Source: Curtobacterium sp. MR_MD2014
Lineage (GTDB): Bacteria > Actinomycetota > Actinomycetes > Actinomycetales > Microbacteriaceae
Direction: 5' to 3'
Assembly: GCF_000772085.1 (NCBI RefSeq)
Contig: NZ_CP009755.1
Coordinates: 682,001-746,000, forward strand
DNA length: 64,000 nt
Made by a program: the position numbers and the translations under genes. A model generated the notes under the pieces. The model was not told where the DNA came from. It searched no databases and worked only from the letters and a program-made list of their open reading frames with translations. This document shows positions 7,842-17,743 of this stretch, piece by piece. Each line of letters begins with the position of its first letter. The stretch's first letter is position 1.

Positions 7842-9430
7842 GCGTCCACCTCCGTCGATCCGGGGCCCGCGGTCGGGATCGTCATCGTGACGGTCGTCCC
7901 CTCGTCGAGCACGCTCACCACGGCGAGGTCGCCGCCGTGTCGGCGGGCGATCTGTCGGCAGATGGCGAGGCCGAGGCCGGTGCCGTGGATGCCGGTGCTC
8001 CGGACACGCTCGGCGCGGAAGAACCGCTCGAACAGGCGGTCCTGGTCGTCGTCGGCGATGCCGATACCGTCGTCGCGCACGATCACCCAGACCAGCTCGC
8101 CGACCGTGTGCGCTCCGACCTCGACCCAGCCGCCGTCACGGTTGTACTTCACTGCGTTGCTGATGAGGTTGTCGACGACCTGGCGCATCCGGAAGGCGTC
8201 CGCGATCGCCGGGACGGGTCGCTCGGTCGCGGTCGTCCGGAGCGTGACCCCCGCTGCACGTGCGGCCGGTCCCGCTGCCTCCACCGCTGCGTCGATCACC
8301 TCGAGCAGGTCGCACGGCGCGAGGACCAGGTCCACGCGCTCCTCGCGTGCCGCCTCGAGGATCCCGCCGACGAGTTCGACCAGCCGCTCCGCGTTCCGCG
8401 AGGCGACGTCCAGCATCCGCTCCGCGTCGGCGGGCAGTCCGTCGACCTCGCGCGCGAGCTCGACGGAGCCGAGCACCGCCGTGGTCGGGGTGCGGAGCTC
8501 GTGCGACACCGAGGCGACGAGGTCGTCCCGCGCCGCGAGGGCACGCCGTTCGGCGGTGACGTCGCGTGCGACCAGGACACCGCCCGTCCCGCCCTCGTCC
8601 GGGAGGACTCGGGTGCTGACCGTGTACGTCCTCGAGGAACCGTCGGGGCGTCGCACCGACACGATCTCCCCTTCGAACTCCGTGCCCTCGAGCGTCCGTC
8701 GGACCAGTTCGCCGGCGCCGGGTGCAGCGGTCGGGGCTGTCAGGTCGTCGAGCGCGGTCCGGCCCCTGCCGCGGTTCGTCACCGTCGTGCGCCCGCTGCC
8801 GTCGAAGGCCAGGACGTCGAAGTCGACCGAGTCGATGACCGCCCGGACGAGTTCCTCGCGCTCGCTCACTTCGCTGAGCCGCCGACGGAGGAGCGCCGCC
8901 TGGTCGTGGAGCAGGTCACGTTGCGCGCGGCTCCGGCGGGTGAGCGCGGCCGCGGTCCCGCTCACCGCCGCGATCACGAGCGGGAGCGACACCAGTCGTG
9001 CGGTGTCGTCGGCGTCGAGGACGTCCCATTCGCCGGGTGCGCCGATCCAGAGCAGTGCGACCGTGAACCCCGTCGTCACGGCGGCGCCTCGGAACCCGAA
9101 GGCGTAGCCGGCCCACAACGCCGGGAGGGTGAAGAGCGCGCTGACACCGATGGAGGGGACGTCACCGCGGATGAAGGCCACCGCCGCGACGTCGACGGCC
9201 AGGACCGCTGCGAACCACCGTGGGTCGGTCGCCGGCGGGGCTGCGGCGGTGAGCGCCAGGGCGACGAGCGGGAGCGCCGTACCGACCACCGTCAGCCCGG
9301 CGACGGACTCGCGCTCGACGACGAGCACGAACGCGACGACGGGCATGATGCCGGCGACGACGCCGAGCTGGTTGCGGAACGCACGCAGACCCGCGCGTTC
9401 GTCGCGGTCCGGACGGCTCCCCATGCGCAC
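7838..9430 (-). CDS. membrane-bound sensor histidine kinase with PAS domain
   Basis: Sensor kinase of 530 residues. About five to six transmembrane segments fill residues 20-165, a PAS-like domain follows (about 190-290, with the C-terminal motif GTGGVLVARDVTAERRAL), then the HisKA domain with phospho-acceptor H310 in SVSHELRTP. The ATPase domain carries the N box NLISNAVKYN, the G1 box DDGIGI and the G2 box GTGLGLAI. No response regulator is in its operon; instead it is coupled to the degenerate GGDEF-like protein. The OmpR-type regulator at 3807 is the nearest orphan partner. An internal ATG two codons downstream is an alternative start. Confidence 0.92.
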   Translation of the reverse strand: MRMGSRPDRDERAGLRAFRNQLGVVAGIMPVVAFVLVVERESVAGLTVVGTALPLVALALTAAAPPATDPRWFAAVLAVDVAAVAFIRGDVPSIGVSALFTLPALWAGYAFGFRGAAVTTGFTVALLWIGAPGEWDVLDADDTARLVSLPLVIAAVSGTAAALTRRSRAQRDLLHDQAALLRRRLSEVSEREELVRAVIDSVDFDVLAFDGSGRTTVTNRGRGRTALDDLTAPTAAPGAGELVRRTLEGTEFEGEIVSVRRPDGSSRTYTVSTRVLPDEGGTGGVLVARDVTAERRALAARDDLVASVSHELRTPTTAVLGSVELAREVDGLPADAERMLDVASRNAERLVELVGGILEAAREERVDLVLAPCDLLEVIDAAVEAAGPAARAAGVTLRTTATERPVPAIADAFRMRQVVDNLISNAVKYNRDGGWVEVGAHTVGELVWVIVRDDGIGIADDDQDRLFERFFRAERVRSTGIHGTGLGLAICRQIARRHGGDLAVVSVLDEGTTVTMTIPTAGPGSTEVDA

Positions 9431-9471
9431 ATGCTGTCACCCAGCGGCCGGTCGCGCAGCACGTCACGGGT

Positions 9472-11211
9472 TCAGCGCACGCGCACCGACGTCGTGCCGA
9501 TGCCCGCGTTGCCGTGCCCGTCGAGGGCGTAGACGGTGATCTTCCACGCTCCCGGGGTCGTCGGGGCCGTGATGCGCAGGGTGCCGTCGGCGCCGCGGAC
9601 GACGGGCGTCGGACGCTGGGTGCCGTTGCCGTCGAGGTACCGGCTCGACGTGGCAGCGCGCCACGTGACGGCGTCTCCGTCGGGGTCGGTCGTCGGGGCC
9701 GTGACCGTGAGTGTCGAACCCGGAGCGACACCGGACGACGGGGCCACGGTGGTGCTCCCCACGACGGGTGGTCGGTTGCCCGCGACCGTCCCCTGGTACG
9801 CCTGCTGCACGGCGTACCAGGACGCCCGCTTGAGGCCGCCGGTGCGCAGGTTCAACCACACCCCGGGCTCGTCGTCCTCGATGCCGTAGTGGAACATCGT
9901 CGCTCCGAGCGCGACCCCCGGTGCCGCCCGCACTGCACTCCACGCGTCGGTGTACGCCTGTGCTGCGGCGGCGTCCGTCGGCTGACGCGGGACGCCGTTC
10001 GCGTCGAGCGGGACCTCCCAGGAGCCCGCCGGTCCTGTCTCGGTGACGAGGTACGGCTTGGTGTACCCGCCGTCGCGCCACGCCTGCTGCACCCAGCCGA
10101 TGCCGCCGTACGAGTTGACCGCGTAGAGGTCGAGGCTCGGCGTGTACCGGCGGTAGTAGCTCCAGGCACCGGTCCAGGCGTCCGTGGAGGTCACCGGGTG
10201 GGACGGGTCGACGCGGTGGATCGCCTGCACGACCCGCTCGACGTACCGGGCGTACGCGACCCGCTGCGCCTCGTCCTGGCCGAGCATGACCTCGTTGCCG
10301 ACGTCCCACACGAGGACCCCGCCGTGGTCGCGGTACGTCGTCACGGTCCTCGTGATGCTCGCGAGCGTCGCGTCCATGGACGCGGAGTCGTGCACGTAGT
10401 CGACACCCTGGTCGAGCCAGAGCCCGGCGACGACCCGCATGCCCCGGGCACGCGCCGCGTCGAACAGCTGCGCCGAGGACGCATCGGTGCCCCAGGTGCG
10501 GACGGTGTTGACGCCCATGGCCGCGATGTCGTCCAGGTACGACGGCGCCTCGGCGTTCGACGGGCCGTACGTGACGCCCCGGACGAGCCAGGGCTTGCCG
10601 TCGACGGTGAGCTGCCAGTTGCCCTGCGAGCCCGTGACACGCACCCCGTCCGTCGGGGTCGGGGTCGGGGTCGGCGTCGCGCTCGGTGTGGTCGTCAGCG
10701 GCGTCCCGTAGACCCGGAACTCCCACAGTGAGTAGCCGTGGCCGGTCCCACGCTGCACACCGAGCATCCGGACGTACCGGCCCGTGCCGGACACCGTCTT
10801 GCGCTCGACGCCGCCCCTGCCGGACGAGGTGCTGGCGAGGGTGCGCCAGGTCTTCGCGTCCGACGAGACCTGGAGCCGGTACGCCTTCGCGTAGGCCGTC
10901 TCCCACCGCAGGTCGATCCGCTCGAGTCGCGCCGCCGCACCGAGGTCGACACGCAGCCACTGCGCGTCCGACCGCGCGCTCGCCCACCGGGTGCCCGCGC
11001 GTCCGTCGACCGCCATCTGCGGACCACGGGACGCGGCGTCGCTCGACGAGGCGACGGCCGGGCGGCCCTTCGAGAGCTGGGCGGGTGCGGCGCTCGCCGC
11101 CGGTGCCCGGACCGTCACCAGCACCACCGCGACCAGGACGACGGCGACCACGGTCGCGATGAGCCGGACGGCCGTCGTGGCGGTCCGGCCGTGGGTGGTG
11201 GTGACGCGCAT
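9472..11211 (-). CDS. secreted glycoside hydrolase (clan-A TIM barrel, GH2/GH72-like) with F5/8C carbohydrate-binding domain
   Basis: A 579-residue exported enzyme. Residues 1-41 form a signal peptide ending in ASAAP. An F5/8-type-C (discoidin) domain follows (about 45-170; typical AVDGRAGTRWASA and WLRVDLG), then a Thr-Pro linker, a TIM-barrel catalytic domain (about 195-475) and a C-terminal Ig-like domain. The barrel carries the clan-A pair: E307 in WDVGNEVM as acid/base and E391 in LVTETGPAG as nucleophile. The exact family is not certain; GH2-type barrels and GH72-like glucanosyltransferases share these motifs. It is divergent from the GH81 glucanase, with which it shares a closely similar F5/8C module, so a beta-glucan substrate is likely. 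Confidence 0.85.
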   Translation of the reverse strand: MRVTTTHGRTATTAVRLIATVVAVVLVAVVLVTVRAPAASAAPAQLSKGRPAVASSSDAASRGPQMAVDGRAGTRWASARSDAQWLRVDLGAAARLERIDLRWETAYAKAYRLQVSSDAKTWRTLASTSSGRGGVERKTVSGTGRYVRMLGVQRGTGHGYSLWEFRVYGTPLTTTPSATPTPTPTPTDGVRVTGSQGNWQLTVDGKPWLVRGVTYGPSNAEAPSYLDDIAAMGVNTVRTWGTDASSAQLFDAARARGMRVVAGLWLDQGVDYVHDSASMDATLASITRTVTTYRDHGGVLVWDVGNEVMLGQDEAQRVAYARYVERVVQAIHRVDPSHPVTSTDAWTGAWSYYRRYTPSLDLYAVNSYGGIGWVQQAWRDGGYTKPYLVTETGPAGSWEVPLDANGVPRQPTDAAAAQAYTDAWSAVRAAPGVALGATMFHYGIEDDEPGVWLNLRTGGLKRASWYAVQQAYQGTVAGNRPPVVGSTTVAPSSGVAPGSTLTVTAPTTDPDGDAVTWRAATSSRYLDGNGTQRPTPVVRGADGTLRITAPTTPGAWKITVYALDGHGNAGIGTTSVRVR

Positions 11212-11436
11212 CGGGCCCCTTCCGACCGAGACCCGGCAACCGTACGGAAGCCGTCGGAGCGGGTCAACGGGTGGACGCCACCCCAGTCCGAGGGGACGAG
11301 CAAGGCGGGCCGACGCCGTGCCTCCCAGGACGGATCCTCACTTCTCCTGACGTCCAGCGCGGGCCTGCCGACAGGGGTCCCTGCGACCCGACGCACGCCC
11401 CGCCGCCGAACCTCCGCCCCCGGAAGGGACCCCTCC

Positions 11437-14400
11437 GTGCACCTGGTCCGCACCGTCGTCGTCACGCTCCTGCTCGGCGGGCTCTCGCTCGCGCCCGTCG
11501 CCGCCGCGGACCTCGCGTCGGCGAGCACCCTCCCGACGGTCCTGCCGGACCCTGCCGCAGGGACCCTAGCCGCGGACCCGGCAGACCCGCCGGTCGACCG
11601 GGCCGTGGCATCCGCTCCCGGTGCTGCCGGCCCGCAGGTCGACGGCGTGCGCGTCGGGGCCGGCTCGTACGCGCCGACGCCGCCGGCGGAGATCGCGTCC
11701 GTCGCCGACGTGCGGAAGACCGTCGACCAGCACCTGTACGTCGACCCGTCGCAGGCGGGGAAGCCCGTCCCCACGAACCAGTGGTGGACCGACCTGCTCG
11801 TCAGCAGGTACTCGGGCGACATGTGGGCGTACCCGTTCGTGTCGTCGAACAGTGCGCAGGGGACGAAGGTGACCCTCCCGACGTCCTGGAACGCGGACGG
11901 CACCGCGATGCGGCTCGACGCGCCGGTCACCGTGGGCGGCACGGTCGACCCGACGCCGGACACCTCCGACCGGGTGCTCGCCGACTTCGAGGACGGTCTG
12001 CCCGACGGGTGGACCACGACCGGTGACGCCTTCGCCGGGACCTCGTCCGGGACCGCGTCGGGGCAGAGCGCCGTGTCCGGCTGGCTCGGTGGTGGGTTCG
12101 TCGACTCGTTCACCGACCGCGACGGCGACGGCGCGACCGGCACGCTCACCTCGCCGGGGTTCACGGTCGACCGGTCGACCCTCGCCTTCCTGGTCGGCGG
12201 GGGCCGACACCCGGGGGCCGAGGCTGTGCAGCTGCTCGTCGACGGCGCGGTGGTCGAGGAGGCGACCGGCGCGGACAGCGAGGAGCTGCGCTGGACGACG
12301 TGGGACGTCAGCGCGTACCGCGGACGGACGGCGCAGGTCCGGGTCGTCGACTCGCTCCGTGCCGGGTGGGCGCACGTCCTGGTCGACCAGGTGCTGCTCA
12401 CGGACGCCCCGGACGGCATCGCGGAGCGCTTCACCACGGCGTTCTCCGCCGATCGGGCCGACGCCCTGCGCTGGGGCGACTGGAACGTGAGCTGGCGGAT
12501 GCCGCAGGCCGGACCGGGCGGTCAGTACATGGACGTGACGAGCGTGCAGGGGTCGCCGTACGAGTGGTTCGAGTTCCACGGCATGACCCCGCGCATCACC
12601 CTGCAGGACGGCGCCGCGCTCACCGACGCCGACGGCCGCGGACTCACCGGGACGATCACGACCGACCGCTTCGAGATCCGGCAGGACGGGCACGTGTTCG
12701 GGGTGCACGCGCCCACCGGCACCACCTTCACCCGCTCCGGGAACGTGCTCGAGGCATCCGCGGGCACCCCCTTCCTCGTGCTCAGCGCGGTGCCCGAGCA
12801 GGGGCTGACGCTCGACGACCTGCACCGCACGGCCTTCGCCGTCCCGCGGGACACCCGGATGGACTACTCGTACGACCCCGCGGCGGGTCAGGTCGAGCAG
12901 CGGTGGTCGCTGCAGACCGACGTGCTGCAGGGCTCGGACCACGACACCGTCCAGGGTTGGCTGCAGCACCAGTACGCCGAGGCGACGCACGACCTGTCGT
13001 TCACCGGAGCCACGTACGCGACGCCGCGCGGCACGATGAGGACGACCGTCGGGCACGACGGCTGGACGCTGCGGTACGCCTTCAGCGGGCTGACCCCGAT
13101 CGGCGCCGAGCCGACGAGCACGGGCGACGACCCGTACCGCGAGGAGGTCATGCGGCAGTACCTGTCGGACTACGCCGCGAAGGAGACCTACGGCGGCGAC
13201 ACCTACTGGGGCGGCAAGGACCTGCAGCAGCTCGGCGCGTACATGAGCGTCGCGGACCAGATCGGCGACACCGAGGACGCCGACCGGATGCGGGCGACCC
13301 TCGAGCGCGCACTCACGGACTGGTACACGTACAGCGAGGGCGAGCGGGAGCACTTCTTCGCGATGTACCCGACGTGGAAGGCCCTCATCGGGTTCGGCGA
13401 CTCGTACGGGTCCGCCCAGTTCAACGACAACCACTTCCACTACGGCTACTTCACACTCGCGACCGCGCTGCTCGGACGGGCCGACCCCGAGTGGGCACAG
13501 CGGTACGGCGAGATGGCGACCCTCGTCGCGAAGCAGTACGCGAACTGGGACCGGGACGACGAGCGCTTCCCGCACTTCCGCACCTTCGGCGTGTGGACCG
13601 GTCACTCGAACGCCGGCGGTGTGTCCTCGCCGGGCGGCAACAACCAGGAGTCGTCGTCCGAGGCGATCCAGTCCGAGGCCGGGCTGTTCCTGCTCGGGTC
13701 GGTGCTCGGTGACGAGGACATGCAGGCAGCCGGTGCGGTGCAGTACGTCACCGAGCGTGCCGCCGTCCGCGACTACTACCAGAACGCCCACGGCAACCCG
13801 GCGTCGGCGGCGTACGACGGCGACGGCGCGTTCCCCGAGGCGTACGACGCCGGACAGGCCGGCATCCTCTTCGACTCCGGGCAGGCCGAGGCCACGTACT
13901 TCTCCGGCGACCCCGCGTGGATCTACGGGATCCAGTGGATGCCGACCGCGCCGTGGTTCACGTACTTCGGGTGGGACCCGGACTTCTCGAAGGCGATCAT
14001 GCGGCAGATGATGGCAGCCCGGGGCGAGGTCGTCGGGCAGGACGGCGTCGTGGACGGCAACGCCGGGCACGTGCAGATGCTCACCAAGAAGTGGTGGGGC
14101 GTCGGCACCTACGGGGACGTCGCGATCACGCGGGACCGGTCGGCGGCGATCGGCGAGCTGCAGGACGCGATCCGGGCCGTGGAGCGGAACCACCCGGGGT
14201 ACGTGACCGCGAAGACCGCGACGAACCCCCTGTACGACCGGTCGACGGACACGCTGTACGTCTCGGTCGACGACGACGGCTCCGTCGTGTTCCCGTCCCG
14301 GTGGTGGACACCCGAGGCCCTGCCGGCGGCACTCGTGCCCGCGCAGCTCGACGGCCCGACGGCGGACCGGCAGCCGGGGGACTGGCCGGAGTCGTCGCCG

Positions 14401-16878
14401 CTCCTGCCGTTCCTCGTCACCGACTACCGGGCGGACCCCGACACCATCGGCCGGCTGTACGGCGTCGACCTGACCCATCACCGCCCGGGCGCCGACACCG
14501 CCCGCGCGGCCGCCGTCTTCAGCGAGATGGGCGATGCACTCGGCAACGTCGTCCTCGGGTTCCTCGCCCAGTACGACCCGGACACCTACGCCGACGTCCA
14601 CGCGGCGCTCTGGGAGGCGCAGGACCCGACCGTGACCGGACAGTCGATGGCCGGGATGGTCTACCACCAGGCGATGTCGAACCGCACCGTCGGGCTCGAG
14701 GTCACCGACCGCCACACGTCGAACCCGCTGAGCCAGGTGTTCCGCGCCGCCGACGGCACGTACTCCTACGTGATCGACAACGTCGACGACGTCCAGCGCA
14801 CCTACGACGTGTACGCGGGGCAGCGGGTCGTCGGGCAGATCGCGGTGCCCGCACGGACGCAGATCACGTCGCACCTCGATGCCCGACTGGCGAAGGTCGT
14901 CGTCGGGACGACGGGCGACCCGCGCACGCTCGCCCCGGGCAGCACGACCGCGTTCACCGCGACCGGCTACGACCAGTACGGCGCGACCGTGCCGCTCGAC
15001 GACGTGCGGTGGTCGACGAGTGCGGGGACGATCGACCAGGACGGCACCCTGCACGCGGGGGCCGCGGCGGACCAGGTGTCCGTGACCGCGACCGTCGGCA
15101 CGGTCTCCGACGCGTACGACGTGCGTGTCGCACCGGCACCGGTGCTCACGGGCATCGCCGTGACGCCCGGCACCGCCCGTGCCGTGGTCGGCGAGCCGGT
15201 GACGTTCTCCGCCGAGGGGCGCGACCAGTACGGTGACCCGGCTCCGCTGCCCGCCGACGTCGCCTGGAGCACCACCGCTCCCGGCACGGTCACCGGTGAC
15301 GGGACCCTGACCACCACCGCGCCCGGCGCAGGCTACGTCGTCGCGACGGTGGGCGACGTCGAGGCCGGCTGGGTCGAGGGCAGCGCCGTCGTGTCGTCGA
15401 TCGCCTCGGTCCCGGTGGTCGAGGGGACCACCGCGACCGCGAGCTCGACCGACGGGGGCAACACCGCGGCGAAGGCCGTCGACGGGGACCCCGCCACCCG
15501 CTGGGAGAGCGCGCACGGCGTCGACACGGTGGACCTGACGCTCGACCTCGGGTCCGCGCGGGACGTCGACTCCGTCCGGGTCACGTGGGAGAACGCCGCG
15601 GCGGCACGGTACGTCGTGCAGGTGTCCGACACGGACGACGGCCCCTGGCGGAACGTCCGCACCGTCACGAACGTGGACGCGTCGGTGGACACCGTGCCGG
15701 TCGGCGCGACCGCCCGCTTCGTCCGGCTGCACATGACCGATCGCCTCACCCAGTACGGCTACTCGGTGTGGGACGTGCAGGTGACCGGGACACCGGCCAC
15801 CGCCGACGTGGACGTGCGCGACCTGCTGGTCGCCCCGCGCAGCGTCACGGTGCTGCCCGGCTCCTCCGTCCGGCTCGCCGCGTACGGGTTCGACGCCGAC
15901 GGCTACGGCGGTCTGCTGACCGGTGACGCCCAGCCCGTCTGGACCGCGGACGAGGGTGCGACGGTGAGCGCCTCGGGCACGGCGACCCTTCCGGACCGCG
16001 GCGGTGCCACCGCGACGGTCCGCGCGGTCCGTGGTGCGGCGACCGGGCAGGCCGTCCTCACGACCCTCGACCAGGGTGAGTCGCCCGCGGTCTCCCGCGA
16101 CGTCGCCGTCGGCAAGCGGGTGACGACCTCGTCCGACGAGCGCGGGGACCTGTCGGGCGACGCCGCCGTCGACGACGACGACACCACCCGGTGGTCGAGC
16201 GCGGCTCGCGACGGCGAGTGGCTCGCCGTCGACCTCGGCTCGGTGCTGCCGCTCGACCGCGTCGAGGTCCTCTGGGAAACGGCTGCAGCGGCGTCGGACC
16301 ACGTCGAGGTCCGCGACCGGGCATCCGACCCGTGGCGCACGGTCTCGACGACGGCCGAGGGACGGGGCGGGACGGAGACGCACGACCTCGACGGCGTCCG
16401 GGCCCGCTTCGTGCGCCTGGTGGCCGACTCGCGCACGACCCGGTACGGCGTCTCGGTGTGGTCGTTCCGGGTGTTCTCCACCGAGGGCACGCCGACGCCG
16501 GACCTCGCCCGGCGCGCCGCGGTCTCATCGTCCGGCGACGAGTCGGCAGGCACACCGGCGCGCCACGCGGTGGACGGGGACCCGGGCACGCGGTGGGCGA
16601 GCGAGCACCGGGACGATGCCCGGCTCGACGTCGACCTCGGTGCGCGCCACGAGGTGCACGAGGCGACGATCCGGTGGGAGGACGCGTACGGCCGCGCCTA
16701 CCGCATCGAGGGTCGCGACGCGACGACCGGAGCGTGGACGACCATCGCCACCGTCACGAACGGCGACGGTGGCACCGACCGGGTCCCGCTGTCCGGTACG
16801 TGGCGGCAGATCCGGTTGCAGGGTGTCGACCGGGCGACGCCGTACGGGTACTCGACGTACGCCGTCGAGGTCCGGTGA
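11437..16878 (+). CDS. giant multidomain secreted GH81 endo-beta-1,3-glucanase
   Basis: A 1,813-residue exported enzyme predicted to cut beta-1,3-glucan (laminarin, callose, fungal wall). GTG 11437 follows GGAAGGGA at a good distance. After the signal peptide, the GH81 fold begins with PTNQWWTDLL (about residue 108). It is interrupted at about 181-324 by a beta-sandwich module (DFEDGLPDGW ... VDQVLL) and resumes with the catalytic region containing FNDNHFHYGYF (D664) and NNQESSSE (E738, E742). The C-terminal half has two Ig-like bacterial domains (about 1150-1320), an F5/8C domain (about 1328-1450), another Ig-like domain and two more F5/8C domains (about 1554-1813). Ordinary GH81 enzymes are 700-900 residues. 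The tail probably anchors it to polysaccharide. Confidence 0.93.
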   Translation: MHLVRTVVVTLLLGGLSLAPVAAADLASASTLPTVLPDPAAGTLAADPADPPVDRAVASAPGAAGPQVDGVRVGAGSYAPTPPAEIASVADVRKTVDQHLYVDPSQAGKPVPTNQWWTDLLVSRYSGDMWAYPFVSSNSAQGTKVTLPTSWNADGTAMRLDAPVTVGGTVDPTPDTSDRVLADFEDGLPDGWTTTGDAFAGTSSGTASGQSAVSGWLGGGFVDSFTDRDGDGATGTLTSPGFTVDRSTLAFLVGGGRHPGAEAVQLLVDGAVVEEATGADSEELRWTTWDVSAYRGRTAQVRVVDSLRAGWAHVLVDQVLLTDAPDGIAERFTTAFSADRADALRWGDWNVSWRMPQAGPGGQYMDVTSVQGSPYEWFEFHGMTPRITLQDGAALTDADGRGLTGTITTDRFEIRQDGHVFGVHAPTGTTFTRSGNVLEASAGTPFLVLSAVPEQGLTLDDLHRTAFAVPRDTRMDYSYDPAAGQVEQRWSLQTDVLQGSDHDTVQGWLQHQYAEATHDLSFTGATYATPRGTMRTTVGHDGWTLRYAFSGLTPIGAEPTSTGDDPYREEVMRQYLSDYAAKETYGGDTYWGGKDLQQLGAYMSVADQIGDTEDADRMRATLERALTDWYTYSEGEREHFFAMYPTWKALIGFGDSYGSAQFNDNHFHYGYFTLATALLGRADPEWAQRYGEMATLVAKQYANWDRDDERFPHFRTFGVWTGHSNAGGVSSPGGNNQESSSEAIQSEAGLFLLGSVLGDEDMQAAGAVQYVTERAAVRDYYQNAHGNPASAAYDGDGAFPEAYDAGQAGILFDSGQAEATYFSGDPAWIYGIQWMPTAPWFTYFGWDPDFSKAIMRQMMAARGEVVGQDGVVDGNAGHVQMLTKKWWGVGTYGDVAITRDRSAAIGELQDAIRAVERNHPGYVTAKTATNPLYDRSTDTLYVSVDDDGSVVFPSRWWTPEALPAALVPAQLDGPTADRQPGDWPESSPLLPFLVTDYRADPDTIGRLYGVDLTHHRPGADTARAAAVFSEMGDALGNVVLGFLAQYDPDTYADVHAALWEAQDPTVTGQSMAGMVYHQAMSNRTVGLEVTDRHTSNPLSQVFRAADGTYSYVIDNVDDVQRTYDVYAGQRVVGQIAVPARTQITSHLDARLAKVVVGTTGDPRTLAPGSTTAFTATGYDQYGATVPLDDVRWSTSAGTIDQDGTLHAGAAADQVSVTATVGTVSDAYDVRVAPAPVLTGIAVTPGTARAVVGEPVTFSAEGRDQYGDPAPLPADVAWSTTAPGTVTGDGTLTTTAPGAGYVVATVGDVEAGWVEGSAVVSSIASVPVVEGTTATASSTDGGNTAAKAVDGDPATRWESAHGVDTVDLTLDLGSARDVDSVRVTWENAAAARYVVQVSDTDDGPWRNVRTVTNVDASVDTVPVGATARFVRLHMTDRLTQYGYSVWDVQVTGTPATADVDVRDLLVAPRSVTVLPGSSVRLAAYGFDADGYGGLLTGDAQPVWTADEGATVSASGTATLPDRGGATATVRAVRGAATGQAVLTTLDQGESPAVSRDVAVGKRVTTSSDERGDLSGDAAVDDDDTTRWSSAARDGEWLAVDLGSVLPLDRVEVLWETAAAASDHVEVRDRASDPWRTVSTTAEGRGGTETHDLDGVRARFVRLVADSRTTRYGVSVWSFRVFSTEGTPTPDLARRAAVSSSGDESAGTPARHAVDGDPGTRWASEHRDDARLDVDLGARHEVHEATIRWEDAYGRAYRIEGRDATTGAWTTIATVTNGDGGTDRVPLSGTWRQIRLQGVDRATPYGYSTYAVEVR

Positions 16879-16912
16879 CGTCTCCCGAGCCGCTCCGTGC
16901 GAGGATCGGTCG

Positions 16913-17617
16913 GTGCAAGCAACGCCCGTCGCCGTCGTCATCGCCGCGATGACCGAGGAACTCTCCGCCGTCGCCACCCTGCTGGGGGGTGTCGTCATCG
17001 ACGACGGGCCGGTGGGCGGACACGACGAACACCACCTGCTCGACGTCGGCGGATCGGTGGTCGCCCTCCGCCGCAGCGGCATCGGGTTCACGAACGCGAC
17101 GGCCGCCGTCGCGCACTGCTTCCACGACTTCGGCACCGTCCCGGTGCTCAGCGTCGGGACCGCCGGCGGGCTCATGCGCGGCATCGAGATCGGTGACGTC
17201 GTCGTCGGCGAGCACTACGTGAACATCAACGCGGACGCGACGGCGTTCGGCTACGCGCTCGGGCAGGTCCCCGGGATGCCGCCGCAGTACGCGCCCGACT
17301 CCCGCATGCTCGCCCGCGCCGCCGCTGCTCGGACGCCGTACCGCATCCGATCCGCGACCATCGGCTCGAGCGAGGTCTTCGTCACCGAGGGGCGCGCCCG
17401 TGCGCTGCGCGAGGTCTTCCCCGCGGTCGCAGCGGTGGACATGGAGTCCGCGGCCATCGCGCAGTTCACGCACGTGCACGACATGCCGTTCCTGTCGATC
17501 CGTGGGATCAGCGACCTGTGCGCACCGGACGGCGACGAGTTCCGGGAGCACCTCGACGACGCGTCGGCACGCGCAGCGCGCGTGGCGCACGACGTGCTGC
17601 TCGACCTGGCGGCCTGA
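16913..17617 (+). CDS. 5'-methylthioadenosine/S-adenosylhomocysteine nucleosidase-type phosphorylase family protein
   Basis: Nucleoside phosphorylase-superfamily enzyme of 234 residues, most like MTA/SAH nucleosidase, which releases adenine from methylthioadenosine or S-adenosylhomocysteine. Visible motifs are AAMTEEL at the start, LSVGTAGGL (nucleoside site), the active-site VDMESAA (M177, E178) and the catalytic aspartate D201 in GISDLC. GTG 16913 was chosen because GAGGA (16901-16905) lies 7 bases upstream; a downstream ATG would remove the first beta strand. It begins 34 bases after the GH81 gene but has no obvious functional tie to it. A purine or futalosine specificity is an alternative. 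Confidence 0.88.
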   Translation: MQATPVAVVIAAMTEELSAVATLLGGVVIDDGPVGGHDEHHLLDVGGSVVALRRSGIGFTNATAAVAHCFHDFGTVPVLSVGTAGGLMRGIEIGDVVVGEHYVNINADATAFGYALGQVPGMPPQYAPDSRMLARAAAARTPYRIRSATIGSSEVFVTEGRARALREVFPAVAAVDMESAAIAQFTHVHDMPFLSIRGISDLCAPDGDEFREHLDDASARAARVAHDVLLDLAA

Positions 17618-17648
17618 GGCGGCGACCACCAGCGACCGCCACCGCCCA

Positions 17649-17693
17649 CCGGACGGGAGGCAGGGCACCCGTCGGTCCCGCGCCTCCCGTCCG
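17649..17693. terminator. palindromic terminator-like element (GACGGGAGG family, copy 2)
   Basis: CGGACGGGAGGC and GCCTCCCGTCCG arms with a poorly paired 20-base centre. It lies between the convergent nucleosidase gene and the 32-residue membrane peptide. Confidence 0.7.
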
Positions 17694-17743
17694 TCGGTCG
17701 CCCGCGTCGGACGCGCGTGGCGGCAGACCGGGTGAGCGCCGGG

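Noticed and set aside
11566-16383. Uninterrupted 1,600-codon frame opposite the GH81 gene
   Set aside because: The product is Arg/Gly/Val/His-rich with no domain or start signal. High-GC third positions keep the antisense frame open; the sense strand has clear GH81 motifs.
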